From positions 1 to 64,000 of the forward strand of contig MAAU01000091.1 in assembly GCA_002162825.1 (NCBI GenBank): 64,000 nt of DNA. Reading direction: 5' to 3'. Origin of the DNA: Gammaproteobacteria bacterium 54_18_T64 (GTDB lineage Bacteria > Pseudomonadota > Gammaproteobacteria > Pseudomonadales > Porticoccaceae). The position numbers and the translations under genes are program-made. This document shows positions 35,952-45,978 of this stretch, one piece after another; position 1 is the stretch's first letter, and every line of letters starts with the position of its first letter. The notes beneath the pieces were generated by a model, which saw nothing but the letters and a program-made list of their open reading frames with translations, was not told where the DNA came from and searched no databases.

Positions 35952-37859
35952 ATGGCAGACTTCAGCACTCTGAAAAACCCTCAGTGGGAGTCGCGACTGT
36001 ATGTCGCGCGCGCCAGTTTTATGCTCTTGGTGGTAGCGCTGATGCTGAGTATTTTACTTTGGCGCTACCACGATCTACAAATTAATCGGCACCAGGACTT
36101 TGCCACTCTGGCCGACAATAACCGTATTCATGTGCGCGCTCTGCCGCCGGCGCGGGGTTTGATTTATGATCGCAATGGCGTGCTATTGGCCGATAACCGC
36201 CCCGGTTTTACCCTCTCCATTGTCGCCGAGCGCACTAAAAATCTTGAGCAATTATTGGCCGATGTCGGTGAGCTGCTGGCATTTAAAGACAGCGAATTAG
36301 CGCGCTTTGACAAACTCGTCAAACGCCGCCGCCCCTATGAGTCGGTACCCTTGCGCTTTAACCTCAGTGAAGCCGAGCAAGCATTGATCGCCGTTAATGA
36401 GCACCGTTTACCGGGGGTCGAGGTTTCCGCACAACTGATCCGCGACTACCCGCTGGGCGCCGAGCTGGCCCACGTGGTCGGCTATGTCGGGCGCATTAAT
36501 GAGCGCGAGCTGAAACGGTTCGACCCCAAGCGCTACAAGGGCTCGCATATGACCGGTAAAACCGGTCTGGAAAAGTACTACGAAGACCAACTCCTGGGAG
36601 AGGTGGGCTACGAGCATGTCGAAACCAATGCCCGAGGCCGAGTGATGCGGGTGTTGGAGCGCACCGACCCGGTGCCGGGGGCCGATTTACAGTTGTTTCT
36701 CGACAGTCGTCTGCAAAAAATCGCCATCACAGCCCTGGGTGAAGAGCGCGGTGCGGTGGTCGCCCTCGATACGGCGAGCGGTGGCGTACTCGCCCTGGCC
36801 AGTACGCCATCTTTCGACCCCAATCTCTTTGTCACGGGTATTTCTACCAAGGCTTATAAGGCTTTGACGGGCTCGCTCGCTCAACCGCTGTTTGATCGGG
36901 CCCTGCGGGGGCAGTACCCGCCGGGCTCCACCGTCAAACCGGTGTTTGGCCTGGCCGCCCTCGATTCGGGTGCGGTGACCATGGGCTACCGTATTTATGA
37001 CCCGGGTTATTATCAGCTGGAGGGTGATAAGCATAAGTACCGCGACTGGAAGCGCGGCGGCCACGGCAGCAAAATTAGCCTCTATGACGCCATTGTGCAG
37101 TCCTGCGATATCTTCTTTTACGATATTGGTTTTCGCTCCGGCATCGATGTTCTCCACGACTACGGCTTGCGTTTTGGCTATGGAGATCAAACCGGCATCG
37201 ACCTGCCCGCCGAGGCGCGGGGCATCATGCCCTCGCGAGATTGGAAACAGGGTGCTCGTGGCCGGGTCTGGTATCCGGGTGATACCGTCAACGTCAGCAT
37301 CGGCCAGGGTTTTATGCTGGCCACGCCGCTGCAAATGGCGGTGGCGGTTAGTCGCCTGGCGACACGGGGTGAGGTGAGTCAGCCAAAGTTGGTGAGCCAC
37401 GTCGGCAACGAATTGCTGACCCCGGTGTCGGAATCTGCAAGCATTGAAATTCCCGCACGCTACTGGGACTTGGTGCTCGATGCCATGGCCGGCGTGGTGC
37501 GGGATGTGCGCGGTACGGCGCGCCGTGCAATTGGTAAGATTGACTACACCATGGCCGGTAAAACCGGTACCGCCCAGGTGGTGGGTATTAAACAGGATGA
37601 AAAATACGATGCCAGCAAGCTCGCCAAACTACAGCTCGACCACGCCCTGTTTATCGCTTACGCACCCATTGAAAAGCCCCGTATAGCGGTGGCGGTAATT
37701 GTCGAAAATGGTGAGCACGGCAGTTCTACGGCGGCGCCGGTGGCGCGAGCGGTGATCGATGCCTACCTTCAGCACTACCCCCTGGGACTCGAGGTAGAGC
37801 CCGCCACTGGGGTACTAGCCCCTTCTCACCCCGTAGAGAGCGCTAATGAGCCAGGGTGA
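35952..37859 (+). CDS. mrdA: Penicillin-binding protein 2, elongasome transpeptidase
   Basis: Cross-links peptidoglycan during rod elongation together with RodA. The 635-residue protein has one membrane helix (about 20-42), the dimerisation domain, and the transpeptidase motifs SxxK (PPGSTVKP), SxN-like SCD (IVQSCDIFF) and KTG (AGKTGTAQV). About 150 bases separate it from rlmH, which may contain a promoter. It overlaps rodA by 14 bases. Confidence 0.97.
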   Translation: MADFSTLKNPQWESRLYVARASFMLLVVALMLSILLWRYHDLQINRHQDFATLADNNRIHVRALPPARGLIYDRNGVLLADNRPGFTLSIVAERTKNLEQLLADVGELLAFKDSELARFDKLVKRRRPYESVPLRFNLSEAEQALIAVNEHRLPGVEVSAQLIRDYPLGAELAHVVGYVGRINERELKRFDPKRYKGSHMTGKTGLEKYYEDQLLGEVGYEHVETNARGRVMRVLERTDPVPGADLQLFLDSRLQKIAITALGEERGAVVALDTASGGVLALASTPSFDPNLFVTGISTKAYKALTGSLAQPLFDRALRGQYPPGSTVKPVFGLAALDSGAVTMGYRIYDPGYYQLEGDKHKYRDWKRGGHGSKISLYDAIVQSCDIFFYDIGFRSGIDVLHDYGLRFGYGDQTGIDLPAEARGIMPSRDWKQGARGRVWYPGDTVNVSIGQGFMLATPLQMAVAVSRLATRGEVSQPKLVSHVGNELLTPVSESASIEIPARYWDLVLDAMAGVVRDVRGTARRAIGKIDYTMAGKTGTAQVVGIKQDEKYDASKLAKLQLDHALFIAYAPIEKPRIAVAVIVENGEHGSSTAAPVARAVIDAYLQHYPLGLEVEPATGVLAPSHPVESANEPG

Positions 37860-38997
37860 TTTTGAACGCAGCCTGAAGGAGCACGGCTCCAGCGTCTATG
37901 GTGAGCACAAGAGCTGGTTGGCCCTGCGCATTGACTTTCCCCTGTTGATATTACTGCTGGTGTTGATGGCGCTCGGTATTTTTGTGCTCTACAGCGCCAG
38001 CGGTCAGAACCTCAACTACGTGAAGCGCCAGGGTGTGTTTATGGGCATTGGCCTTGTGGTGATGCTCACGGTGGCTCAGTTCGAGCCACGGTTTATGCAG
38101 CGCTGGGCAATTTTGCTCTATGGCGGGGGTATAGGCCTGCTCATTGCGGTAATTTTTGTCGGCGTCGGTGCCAAGGGGGCTCAGCGTTGGCTGGACCTTG
38201 GCTTCTTTCGCTTCCAGCCCTCCGAAGTACTCAAGGTGGGTGTGCCCTTGATGCTCTCCAGTTATCTCGGGCAGCGGGTGTTGCCACCGCGCTTCAAGCA
38301 TGTCTTTGTGGCGCTGCTGTTGATTGTCACGCCGGCCATCCTGGTGGGCGTGCAACCGGATTTGGGCACCGCATTGCTGATTTTCGCCGCTGGGTTTTTT
38401 GTGCTTTTTCTCGCCGGTCTGGGCAAGAGCTATTTACTTGGGGCATTGTTTTTTGTCCTCGGTGCGGCGCCATTGTTCTGGTTTTATCTATTGCGTGACT
38501 ATCAGAAAACCCGCATTTTGACCCTCCTCGATCCCCAGTCAGACAAGCTGGGAGCGGGCTGGAATATTATTCAATCGACCACCGCCATTGGCGCCGGGGG
38601 TAGTTCCGGCAAGGGCTGGATGCAGGGCACCCAGTCGCAGCTGGATTTTCTGCCCGAGAGTCACACCGATTTTATTATTGCCGTGCTTTCGGAAGAGTTT
38701 GGTTTTAGCGGAGTGCTATGTCTGCTATTGGTTTACGCCTTAATTATTCTCAGGGGTATGCTGATCAGTATTAATGCACAAAGCATGTTTAGCCGTCTGC
38801 TCGCCGGTAGCATCACCCTGACATTTTTTGTCTATATCTTTGTCAATATGGGCATGGTTTCCGGCATCCTGCCGGTGGTGGGTGTACCCCTGCCGATGGT
38901 GAGTTATGGCGGTACGTCGATTGTGACCCTGATGTTGGGGTTTGGTATGCTGATGGCAGTCAGCAGGGAGAAAAAACGCATGGGTGAACAACTGTGA
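37846..38997 (+). CDS. rodA: SEDS-family peptidoglycan polymerase RodA
   Basis: Glycosyltransferase of the elongasome with about ten membrane helices. The 383-residue protein has FRFQPSEVLKVGVPL, LVGVQPDLGTAL and AVLSEEFGFSG, as in RodA/FtsW. The C-terminal GVPLPMVSYGGTSIVTLM is diagnostic. It overlaps mrdA at the start and mltB by four bases (ATGA-type), indicating coupled translation. Confidence 0.97.
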   Translation: MSQGDFERSLKEHGSSVYGEHKSWLALRIDFPLLILLLVLMALGIFVLYSASGQNLNYVKRQGVFMGIGLVVMLTVAQFEPRFMQRWAILLYGGGIGLLIAVIFVGVGAKGAQRWLDLGFFRFQPSEVLKVGVPLMLSSYLGQRVLPPRFKHVFVALLLIVTPAILVGVQPDLGTALLIFAAGFFVLFLAGLGKSYLLGALFFVLGAAPLFWFYLLRDYQKTRILTLLDPQSDKLGAGWNIIQSTTAIGAGGSSGKGWMQGTQSQLDFLPESHTDFIIAVLSEEFGFSGVLCLLLVYALIILRGMLISINAQSMFSRLLAGSITLTFFVYIFVNMGMVSGILPVVGVPLPMVSYGGTSIVTLMLGFGMLMAVSREKKRMGEQL

Positions 38998-40004
38998 AGT
39001 TATTGGTAAAAACAGGCTTAATCGCTTTATTCATTACGCTGCTGGCGGGGGTTAGCCAGGTCAGCGCCGAGTCTGAAAAAAATTACTCAGATAATGCCGG
39101 GGCGCAGGCCTTTATTGAGCGCATGGTGGTCCAGCACGGTGCCGATCGCGCCGCATTGCAGAAGCTGTTTGCCGGCGCCCATTATAAGCAGTCTATTATT
39201 GACGCCATGACCAGGCCTGCGGAAAAGGTCAAGTTGTGGAAAGACTACCGGCAAATTTTCATTACCGAAAAACGCCTGCGCCAGGGTTTACAGTTCTGGC
39301 GTGAGCAGCGCCCCTGGTTGGAAAAGGCCGAGGCCGAATACGGTGTGCCCATCGAATACGTGGTGGCCATTATCGGGGTAGAGACCTATTACGGTCGCTA
39401 CGCCGGAAATTACCGGGTGCTCGATGCCCTCTCGACTCTGGCCTTCGACTACCCGGCGCGCAGTGCTTTTTTTACCAAGGAGCTGGAGCACTTTTTGCTG
39501 CTGAGCAAAGAGCAAAAGCTCGAGCCCAGTGAGTTGAAAGGTTCCTATGCTGGCGCCATGGGCTACGGCCAGTTTATGCCCTCCAGCTACCGCGCCTATG
39601 CCGTCGACTTCAATGGTGACGGGGTGGCCGATATTTGGGCCGATCCGGCGGATGCCATCGGTAGTGTCGCCAACTACTTTGTGCGACACGGCTGGCAGCG
39701 TGGAGAGGGCGTGGTGGTGGGCGCGAGCATTGCGGCCGATTACAACAGTGAACTGGTCAATAAGCTGGTAAAGCCTAAATTAACACTGGCGCAATTGGCC
39801 GAGCAGGGCTTTACCCCGCTGGTGAATATGAGCCCTGAGCTGAAAGCAATTCCCCTGCGCCTGCAGGGCCAGGCCGGTGTCGAGTTTTGGCTCGGTCTGC
39901 AAAACTACTACACCATTACCCGCTACAACCACAGCTTCCGCTACGCCATGGCGGTCGTGCAGCTGGCCGAGCAAATCGCCGAGGCGCGGGCCAGGGGTGA
40001 GTGA
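38994..40004 (+). CDS. mltB: Membrane-bound lytic murein transglycosylase B
   Basis: Cleaves glycan strands with formation of 1,6-anhydro-MurNAc. The 336-residue protein has a signal peptide (about 1-25), without a clear lipobox cysteine. The catalytic glutamate sits in AIIGVETYYGR. The MltB substrate groove region GAMGYGQFMPSSYRAYAVDF is conserved. It overlaps rodA by GTGA-type bases and rlpA by eight bases. Confidence 0.93.
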   Translation: MKLLVKTGLIALFITLLAGVSQVSAESEKNYSDNAGAQAFIERMVVQHGADRAALQKLFAGAHYKQSIIDAMTRPAEKVKLWKDYRQIFITEKRLRQGLQFWREQRPWLEKAEAEYGVPIEYVVAIIGVETYYGRYAGNYRVLDALSTLAFDYPARSAFFTKELEHFLLLSKEQKLEPSELKGSYAGAMGYGQFMPSSYRAYAVDFNGDGVADIWADPADAIGSVANYFVRHGWQRGEGVVVGASIAADYNSELVNKLVKPKLTLAQLAEQGFTPLVNMSPELKAIPLRLQGQAGVEFWLGLQNYYTITRYNHSFRYAMAVVQLAEQIAEARARGE

Positions 40005-40974
40005 GCGGCTCAGCCGGTTGCTTTATCCGGTGATAACAGAAGGGCTAGTGCTGTCGCCTTCGCGCCTGGCGGGTATTGCCGCCTGGCTGATGGCGGCGAT
40101 ACTGCTCTCCAGTTTGGGGGCTTGCCAAAGTGGCGATGCCTTTGCGCGCTTAAAGGACAGTGGCCCCAGCCATGAGGTCGATGTTAGCCAGCTGGCCGAT
40201 GCGGTGCCGCGCGTCGATCCGATCACTATCGCCGGCAATAAAAACCCCTACACCGTCAATGGCGTCACCTATCAGCTGTTGCCGGCCGCCAAAGGTTACA
40301 GCGAAGAGGGCATGGCCTCCTGGTACGGCAATAAGTTTCATGGTCGCAAAACCTCCAATGGTGAAACCTACAGCATGTACGGCATGACAGCCGCCCATAA
40401 AACCCTGCCCATTCCGGCCTATGTGCGTGTCACTAATCTGGCCAATGGGCGGCAGATTATCGTCCGTGTCAACGACCGGGGGCCCTTTCACAGTGAGCGA
40501 ATTATCGATTTGTCCTATGCCGGCGCCAAAAAACTGGGTTATGCCAACAACGGCACGGCACGGGTCAGGGTGGAGGTGATAGATCCGCTCGACTTTCAGC
40601 GCAATGCGGTAGCGACGCCAGTGGTGAGTGAGCAGGTCGCCAGAGCTGTAAAAAAGCCGGACCAAGTTGCGTCCCTTCGCCCCCCCCTCGCCGCGGTGCC
40701 GTCATCTTCGCTCGCGACCAAGCCCCAGGCTCAGCCCTTTCTGCAGGTGGGCGTCTATAGCTCAATGACCTCGGCAAGACAGCTGCAAGAGCAACTCTCT
40801 TTGCTAACCAGCTACCCGGTTTCTGTGCGCCGCTTTGGCGCGGTGCAGCCCCCCGTTTACAAGGTTTGGATTGGTCCCATTGCCGACCCCTTGCAGTTGT
40901 TGGCACTGCGCGAGCGCTTGATGCAGCAGGGACGGCACAGGCCCTTTGTGGTCAATAGCGAGCAAGATATTTAG
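39997..40974 (+). CDS. rlpA: Septal/lateral wall lipoprotein RlpA with SPOR domain
   Basis: Lytic transglycosylase-like lipoprotein acting on naked glycan strands. The lipobox is SLGAC. It has the double-psi barrel ASWYGNKFHGRKTSNGE, NGRQIIVRVNDRGPF and a C-terminal SPOR domain (QPFLQVGVYSSMTSARQLQ). I give the GTG at 39997, overlapping mltB by eight bases; the GTG at 40048 with AGAAGGG upstream would leave a shorter, more typical signal peptide and may be the true start. It is in operon with mltB and dacA. Confidence 0.9.
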   Translation: MSERLSRLLYPVITEGLVLSPSRLAGIAAWLMAAILLSSLGACQSGDAFARLKDSGPSHEVDVSQLADAVPRVDPITIAGNKNPYTVNGVTYQLLPAAKGYSEEGMASWYGNKFHGRKTSNGETYSMYGMTAAHKTLPIPAYVRVTNLANGRQIIVRVNDRGPFHSERIIDLSYAGAKKLGYANNGTARVRVEVIDPLDFQRNAVATPVVSEQVARAVKKPDQVASLRPPLAAVPSSSLATKPQAQPFLQVGVYSSMTSARQLQEQLSLLTSYPVSVRRFGAVQPPVYKVWIGPIADPLQLLALRERLMQQGRHRPFVVNSEQDI

Positions 40975-41107
40975 CGCTTTGGGAGCCGGTTGGAGGCTTG
41001 CCCCGTGCTAATATGGCGCCCGTTGTCGACGGCCGCCAGTTTTTTGAATGCGGCTTTGAAGCGGCCCTCTGACAACCCATAATATATTGAAAATAAGGTT
41101 TAAACTT

Positions 41108-42268
41108 ATGCTGAAAGCCCTTCCTATACAGCTTATCTCGCTGCTCATCGTCGCCATGAGTGTGTTTGCGAACGCGCAGGCTCAGACCTTAATTCCAGCG
41201 GCGCCGCAGCTGGCCGCCAAGTCGTGGATATTAATTGACGCCAATACCGGGCGCGTCCTGGTTGAGGACAATGCCGACCTGCCATTGCCACCGGCCAGCC
41301 TGACAAAAATGATGAGCTCTTATGTGTTGGCCGGGGAAATGGCCAGCGGCAAGTTTAGCCACACCGATAAAGTGCCGATCAGTGTCACCGCCTGGAAAAT
41401 GGGTGGCTCTAAAATGTTCGTCCGCGAGGGTACGGAAGTCCTCCTCGGCGATTTACTGAAGGGTATTATTATCCAGTCGGGCAATGACGCCACTGTGGCC
41501 ATGGCGGAGTTTTTAGCCGGCAGTGAAAGCGCCTTTGCCGATGTTATGAATCAGCAAGCGGTGTTGCTGGGCATGAATAGCAGCTACTTTGTCAATGCTA
41601 CCGGTTGGCCCGCCGAGGGGCACATCACCACCGCCCGTGACCTCTCGCTGTTGGCCCAGGCCTTGATTCTCGAGCACCCCAGCCACTACGCCCTGTATTC
41701 CGAAAAATACTATGAATACAACGGCATTAAGCAGCCCAACCGCAACCGCCTGTTGTGGCGCGATAAGTCCGTCGATGGCATGAAAACCGGTCACACCGAA
41801 GAGGCGGGTTATTGCCTGGTGGCCTCCGCCGAGCGCAACGGCATGCGTTTGATCTCCGTGGTCATGGGCACCAATAGTGAGGAAGCGCGGGCCCGGGAAT
41901 CGCAGAAATTATTGACCTACGGTTTCCGCTACTACGAAACGGCGAAGGTATTTAGCGCCGGCGATGTGCTGCAGGCCGACAATCGGGTCTGGTTTGGCGA
42001 GCGCGATAGCGTTGACTTGGTGCTGGCAGAGGATGTGTACTTGACCTTCCCACGAGGCGCAAAGGCTCAGCTCGACAGTAATATTCATGTCGACGCCATC
42101 CTCGAGGCACCGTTGACCGAGCAGCAGGAATTGGGTCGTCTGGTGGTGAGCTATAAGGATGAAGTCCTGGCGGATAAAAAGCTGATCGCCGCCCAGCCCA
42201 TTGCCGAGGCGGGGTTTTTCTCCCGCCTGTGGGATAGTCTGGTGCTGTTTGTGATGAGTCTTTTATGA
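41108..42268 (+). CDS. dacA: D-alanyl-D-alanine carboxypeptidase (PBP5/6 type)
   Basis: Trims pentapeptide side chains. The 386-residue precursor has a signal peptide ending near ANAQAQ. Active-site motifs are SxxK (PASLTKMM), SGN (IQSGNDATV) and KTG (GMKTGHTEEAG). The C-terminal domain ends in the amphipathic anchor RLWDSLVLFVMSLL. The ATG at 41108 follows AAGG; a TTG at 41087 is less likely. A TAATAT with a GGCGCC discriminator (41009-41014) may be its own promoter. Confidence 0.95.
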   Translation: MLKALPIQLISLLIVAMSVFANAQAQTLIPAAPQLAAKSWILIDANTGRVLVEDNADLPLPPASLTKMMSSYVLAGEMASGKFSHTDKVPISVTAWKMGGSKMFVREGTEVLLGDLLKGIIIQSGNDATVAMAEFLAGSESAFADVMNQQAVLLGMNSSYFVNATGWPAEGHITTARDLSLLAQALILEHPSHYALYSEKYYEYNGIKQPNRNRLLWRDKSVDGMKTGHTEEAGYCLVASAERNGMRLISVVMGTNSEEARARESQKLLTYGFRYYETAKVFSAGDVLQADNRVWFGERDSVDLVLAEDVYLTFPRGAKAQLDSNIHVDAILEAPLTEQQELGRLVVSYKDEVLADKKLIAAQPIAEAGFFSRLWDSLVLFVMSLL

Positions 42269-42333
42269 GTTTGTTCTGGGATGAGCTCAAAGCTATGAAG
42301 CCAAGAATATGAGATCAAGAGATTGGAGCCGAG

Positions 42334-42603
42334 ATGACTGAAGCCGAAGCGCCACGGATTGAATTCCCCTGCGACTACCCGATCAAGGTCATGGGTGAAG
42401 CGGGTGAAGAGTTGCGTCAACATGTCTTGAGCGTGATGGAGCGCCATGCCCCCGGTTTCGACAGAGCCAAGGTCAGCATTCGCGATAGTCGCAAGTCAAC
42501 CTTTCAGGCGGTGACGGTGATTATTACCGCCACCGGCAAGCCCCAGTTAGAGGCCATATTTACCGATCTAAAAAGCAGTTCCCGAGTGCGGATGGTGTTG
42601 TAG
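42334..42603 (+). CDS. ybeD: UPF0250/DUF493 family protein YbeD
   Basis: An 89-residue ACT-like small protein. FPCDYPIKVMG near the start and RDSRKSTFQAVTVIITATGKPQLEAIF are typical. It is nearly always encoded between dacA and lipB and is thought to be linked to lipoate metabolism, but the biochemical role is unknown. Confidence 0.92.
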   Translation: MTEAEAPRIEFPCDYPIKVMGEAGEELRQHVLSVMERHAPGFDRAKVSIRDSRKSTFQAVTVIITATGKPQLEAIFTDLKSSSRVRMVL

Positions 42604-42615
42604 TGAGGCGCGGGA

Positions 42616-43320
42616 GTGGCTGTTGTGTCATCTTTAACTGAAGCGTCTATCATCGTTTGCCAGTTGGGCCTACAGCCCTATCAGCGGGTGTTTGCGGCGA
42701 TGAAGGATTACACCGAGTCGCGCACCGACAGCTGCCCCGACCAGCTCTGGCTGGTACAACACCCCTCTGTCTTTACTCAGGGCCAGGCCGGCAAGGCCGA
42801 ACACCTGTTGATGCCCGGTGACATTCCCGTTATCAAGGTCGACCGCGGCGGCCAGGTGACCTATCACGGCCCGGGGCAGTTAGTGATTTATACCTTGATC
42901 GATTTAAAACGTGCCGGGCTCAATGTGCGAGAGCTGGTGTGTGCCATTGAGTTGAGTTTAAAAGCCCTGTTGGCAAACTATGGGATTGTGGCGGAAACCC
43001 GCGACAAGGCACCGGGTGTCTACGTCGGCGCCGACAAAATTGCCTCGCTGGGCTTGCGCATTCGACGTGGGCGCAGCTACCACGGTCTGGCATTAAATGT
43101 TGATGGCGACCTGGAGCCCTTTCAGCGCATCAATCCCTGCGGTTATCGGGGCCTGCAGATGACACGCTTGCAAGATTTATTAGCCAGTGGGGATATGCCG
43201 AGTTGGCAGGTACTTGAAGAGCAGTTAATTGAGGAGCTGGTACAACGTTTCGCCGCTGGGCGGGGCGAGTGTCAGGGCGGGCAAAGCCCGCAGTGGCAGT
43301 ATCGGGATTGGGCCTATTAA
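42616..43320 (+). CDS. lipB: Octanoyl-[acyl carrier protein]:protein N-octanoyltransferase
   Basis: Transfers octanoate from ACP to lipoyl domains. The 234-residue protein has [33 protein letters not shown] (catalytic lysine) and [12 protein letters not shown] (acyl-thioester cysteine). The start is GTG at 42616; GTG at 42625 with GGGAG upstream is a close alternative. It follows ybeD and precedes lipA. Confidence 0.96.
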   Translation: MAVVSSLTEASIIVCQLGLQPYQRVFAAMKDYTESRTDSCPDQLWLVQHPSVFTQGQAGKAEHLLMPGDIPVIKVDRGGQVTYHGPGQLVIYTLIDLKRAGLNVRELVCAIELSLKALLANYGIVAETRDKAPGVYVGADKIASLGLRIRRGRSYHGLALNVDGDLEPFQRINPCGYRGLQMTRLQDLLASGDMPSWQVLEEQLIEELVQRFAAGRGECQGGQSPQWQYRDWAY

Positions 43321-43350
43321 GCTGGCCGCTCTAGAATTAGTGGTATTAGA

Positions 43351-43425
43351 ATGAATAGCACGAGAATTATCAGTACGGTGAGCCTGCGACAGGCTGCCCG
43401 TGATGAAGCATTGAGGCGAGTTTGA
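43351..43425 (+). CDS. Possible 24-codon leader ORF upstream of lipA
   Basis: ATG at 43351 opens a 24-residue frame ([20 protein letters not shown]...) whose TGA overlaps the lipA ATG as TGATG. This would couple translation. There is no strong ribosome site, and the 6-base stem AGCCTG/CAGGCT lies within it. It may be chance. Confidence 0.25.
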   Translation: MNSTRIISTVSLRQAARDEALRRV

Positions 43426-44450
43426 TGGACACTAATTGCGGCGACGATGACAACAAGACCCCCACTACTGTGAGTGCAGCTGGCAATGCTCCGGTAAAAC
43501 GCACCCGGCGGCTCCGCCAGGGCGAGAAACTGCGCAGTGCCGACAAGGTGGAGCGCATCCCCGTCAAGGTGATCCCCACCGAGACCTTCCAGCGCAAACC
43601 GCCGTGGTTGAAAATTCGTCTATCGAGTTCGCCCGATGTGGCGCGTATTAAAAAAATTCTGCGCAAAAATAAATTGTCGACCGTCTGCGAGGAGGCTGCC
43701 TGCCCCAACCTCAGTGAGTGTTTTAGCGGCGGCACCGCGACCTTTATGATAATGGGCGACATCTGTACCCGCCGCTGTCCCTTTTGCGACGTCGGCCACG
43801 GCAAGCCCAACGCCCTGGACCTTGAAGAGCCGGCCCACCTGGCCCAGGCCATTGCCGAGATGCAGCTGAAATACGTGGTCATCACCTCGGTCGACCGCGA
43901 TGACCTACGCGACGGTGGTGCCCAGCACTTCGCCGACTGCATACGGGAGTCTCGCGTGCACAATCCGGCGCTGGAAATCGAGGTGCTGGTGCCCGACTTT
44001 CGCGGTCGCATGGAACCCGCCCTCGATATTCTCAGCGCCACGCCGCCCGATGTCTTCAATCACAATATTGAAACCGTGCCGAGCCTCTATCGCCAGGCGC
44101 GCCCCGGTGCCAACTACGCTTGGTCACTGAAATTATTACAGCAATACAAGGCGCGCAATGCTGCTGTGCCGACCAAGTCGGGCCTGATGGTGGGCCTGGG
44201 TGAGACCAAAGAAGAGCTGTTCGCCACCCTCGACGACCTGCGCGCCCACGATGTCGAAATGCTCACGGTGGGGCAGTATTTACAGCCCTCAAAAAACCAC
44301 CTGCCGGTCGAGCGCTTTGTTCACCCCGACGAATTTCAGGAATATCGAGACTACGCCGAGTCCATCGGCTTTATACATATTGCCTCTGGCCCTCTGGTGC
44401 GCTCCTCGTACCACGCGGACAAACAGGCTCACGGAGAGGAAGTGAAATAA
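43425..44450 (+). CDS. lipA: Lipoyl synthase
   Basis: Radical-SAM enzyme inserting two sulfurs into octanoyl groups. The 341-residue protein has the auxiliary cluster motif [12 protein letters not shown] and the radical-SAM motif CTRRCPFC. The C-terminal VRSSYHADK has the conserved RSSY motif. The ATG at 43425 follows GAGGCGAG. Its stop overlaps the next ATG by one base (TAATG). Confidence 0.97.
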   Translation: MDTNCGDDDNKTPTTVSAAGNAPVKRTRRLRQGEKLRSADKVERIPVKVIPTETFQRKPPWLKIRLSSSPDVARIKKILRKNKLSTVCEEAACPNLSECFSGGTATFMIMGDICTRRCPFCDVGHGKPNALDLEEPAHLAQAIAEMQLKYVVITSVDRDDLRDGGAQHFADCIRESRVHNPALEIEVLVPDFRGRMEPALDILSATPPDVFNHNIETVPSLYRQARPGANYAWSLKLLQQYKARNAAVPTKSGLMVGLGETKEELFATLDDLRAHDVEMLTVGQYLQPSKNHLPVERFVHPDEFQEYRDYAESIGFIHIASGPLVRSSYHADKQAHGEEVK

Positions 44451-44740
44451 TGAGTAAAACAACAGAGATTGAAGCCGCAGTTTTTCGGCGCTTTTTAAAG
44501 CATTTAGACGAGCATAAAGAAGTGCAGAATATTGAGCTGATGAATCTCGCCGACTTTTGTCGCAACTGCCTGTCAAAATGGTATGTCGCCGAGGCGGAGG
44601 AGCGCGATGAGAGCATCGACTATGAAAGTGCCCGCGAGCGGGTCTACGGCATGCCCTACAGCGAGTGGAAGGAAAAGCACCAGCTACCCGCCACGCCCGA
44701 ACAGTTGGCCATATTTAATGCCAAACAGGACAAGAGTTAG
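44450..44740 (+). CDS. DUF1244 family small protein
   Basis: A 96-residue protein with EAAVFRRFLKHLDEHKEVQNIELMNL and FCRNCLSKWY, the latter with the two conserved cysteines of DUF1244. Its role is unknown. One-base overlap with lipA suggests coexpression with lipoyl synthesis, and the CxxC could bind metal. This is inference from context. Confidence 0.9.
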   Translation: MSKTTEIEAAVFRRFLKHLDEHKEVQNIELMNLADFCRNCLSKWYVAEAEERDESIDYESARERVYGMPYSEWKEKHQLPATPEQLAIFNAKQDKS

Positions 44741-44783
44741 TTTGTCTTTAGCCAATTCTACCGACAGGGCGAACTAAAGCCCT

Positions 44784-45440
44784 GTGCTTACCTTTGTTGC
44801 GTCGCGGCAGTTGTCACTTGCGCGCGTGTCTAAAGCCCTCTGTTTAGTGGTCTTGCTCGGTTCCACCCTTCTGGTGGCGGGCTGTGCCTCGCCACCGGCT
44901 CAGCCCAATAATATTTGCGATATCTTTACCGAGAAACGCAGTTGGTATAAGGCGGCGCGATCCTCCAGTAAACGCTGGGGTGGCCCGCTGACCGTGCCGA
45001 TGGCGATCATGTACCAGGAGTCAGGTTTTCGCCACGACGCCAAACCCCCGATGCGCTTTTTTCTGGGCATTATTCCCTACGGCAGAGCGAGTTCGGCCTA
45101 TGGCTATGCCCAGGTGAAGACTGGTACCTGGGGCGACTATCAGAAAGATGGCGGCTCGATGTTTAGCGACAGGGATGACTTCGGTGACGCCATCGACTTT
45201 GTCTTCTGGTATATGGATAAAAGTCAGAAACGCAATGGGGTCTCGAAGTGGGACGCCTACAATCAGTACCTGAATTACCACGAGGGTCATGGCGGTTTCG
45301 CTCGGGGCAGCTATAAAAACAAAGCCTGGCTCAAGGGCGTGGCCCGCAAGGTGGAGCGTCGTTCTAAAACCTATGGCGCCCAGTACAGCCAATGTAAAAA
45401 ACGTCTAGAGGGCGGTTGGTTGCGCCGTTTGTTTTTCTGA
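44784..45440 (+). CDS. Lipoprotein with SLT-like (lytic transglycosylase) domain
   Basis: A 218-residue lipoprotein with lipobox LLVAGC. It shows VPMAIMYQESGFRHDAKPP, where the glutamate fits a transglycosylase catalytic residue, and SSAYGYAQVKTGTWGDYQ. The family is common in gammaproteobacteria and annotated as SLT-like; lytic activity is inferred. GTG start at 44784. Confidence 0.82.
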   Translation: MLTFVASRQLSLARVSKALCLVVLLGSTLLVAGCASPPAQPNNICDIFTEKRSWYKAARSSSKRWGGPLTVPMAIMYQESGFRHDAKPPMRFFLGIIPYGRASSAYGYAQVKTGTWGDYQKDGGSMFSDRDDFGDAIDFVFWYMDKSQKRNGVSKWDAYNQYLNYHEGHGGFARGSYKNKAWLKGVARKVERRSKTYGAQYSQCKKRLEGGWLRRLFF

Positions 45441-45504
45441 GCCGCAGTTTTTCCATCGAACTCGGTGCTTTATGTCCCTATCTAATAAAACCTGTGGAAG
45501 GCTT

Positions 45505-45978
45505 TTAAAGTAATAAACCTGCGTCAATTGGGTGGTAAATACTCGCTGCATCCATTAGCGAGCGGGCCGTCAGCGAAGGCACGCCGTAGACCTCCGCGCT
45601 CACTCCATACTTAGTTATTGCCTTTTTAAGCAGTAAATCAAAATCACCGTCGCCCGACAGTAAGATAACGATATCGACTTCTTTAGCCGTTTCCAGCACA
45701 TCAATGGTAATACCCACGTCCCAGTCGCCCTTGGCGGAGCCGTCGCTGCGCTGGATATAGGGCTTTAGTTTTAGGGTAAAGCCGATGTGTTTCAGGGCGT
45801 CGTGGAAGCGGGTTTGCTGGTCGTCGCTGCGCTGGGTGGCGTAGGCGGTGGCGCAGGTGATTTCGCCCTGGGCAGCGATCAGTTGCCACAACTTGCGGTA
45901 GTTAAACTGGCGACCGTAGGCATCGCGGGTGGTGTAGTAGATATTTTGTACGTCGACAAAAATCGCGATTTTTTTCAC
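45505..45978 (-). CDS. NYN domain protein (LabA/PIN-like RNase)
   Basis: A 157-residue NYN fold. Acidic metal residues appear in IAIFVDVQNIYY, KGDWDVGITIDVLE and LLSGDGDFDLLLKKA. Such proteins are candidate single-strand endoribonucleases. The GTG at 45978 with AGGGAG six bases upstream is preferred over the TTG at 45996. It lies downstream of a porin gene on the same strand, separated by a hairpin. Confidence 0.88.
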   Translation of the reverse strand: MKKIAIFVDVQNIYYTTRDAYGRQFNYRKLWQLIAAQGEITCATAYATQRSDDQQTRFHDALKHIGFTLKLKPYIQRSDGSAKGDWDVGITIDVLETAKEVDIVILLSGDGDFDLLLKKAITKYGVSAEVYGVPSLTARSLMDAASIYHPIDAGLLL

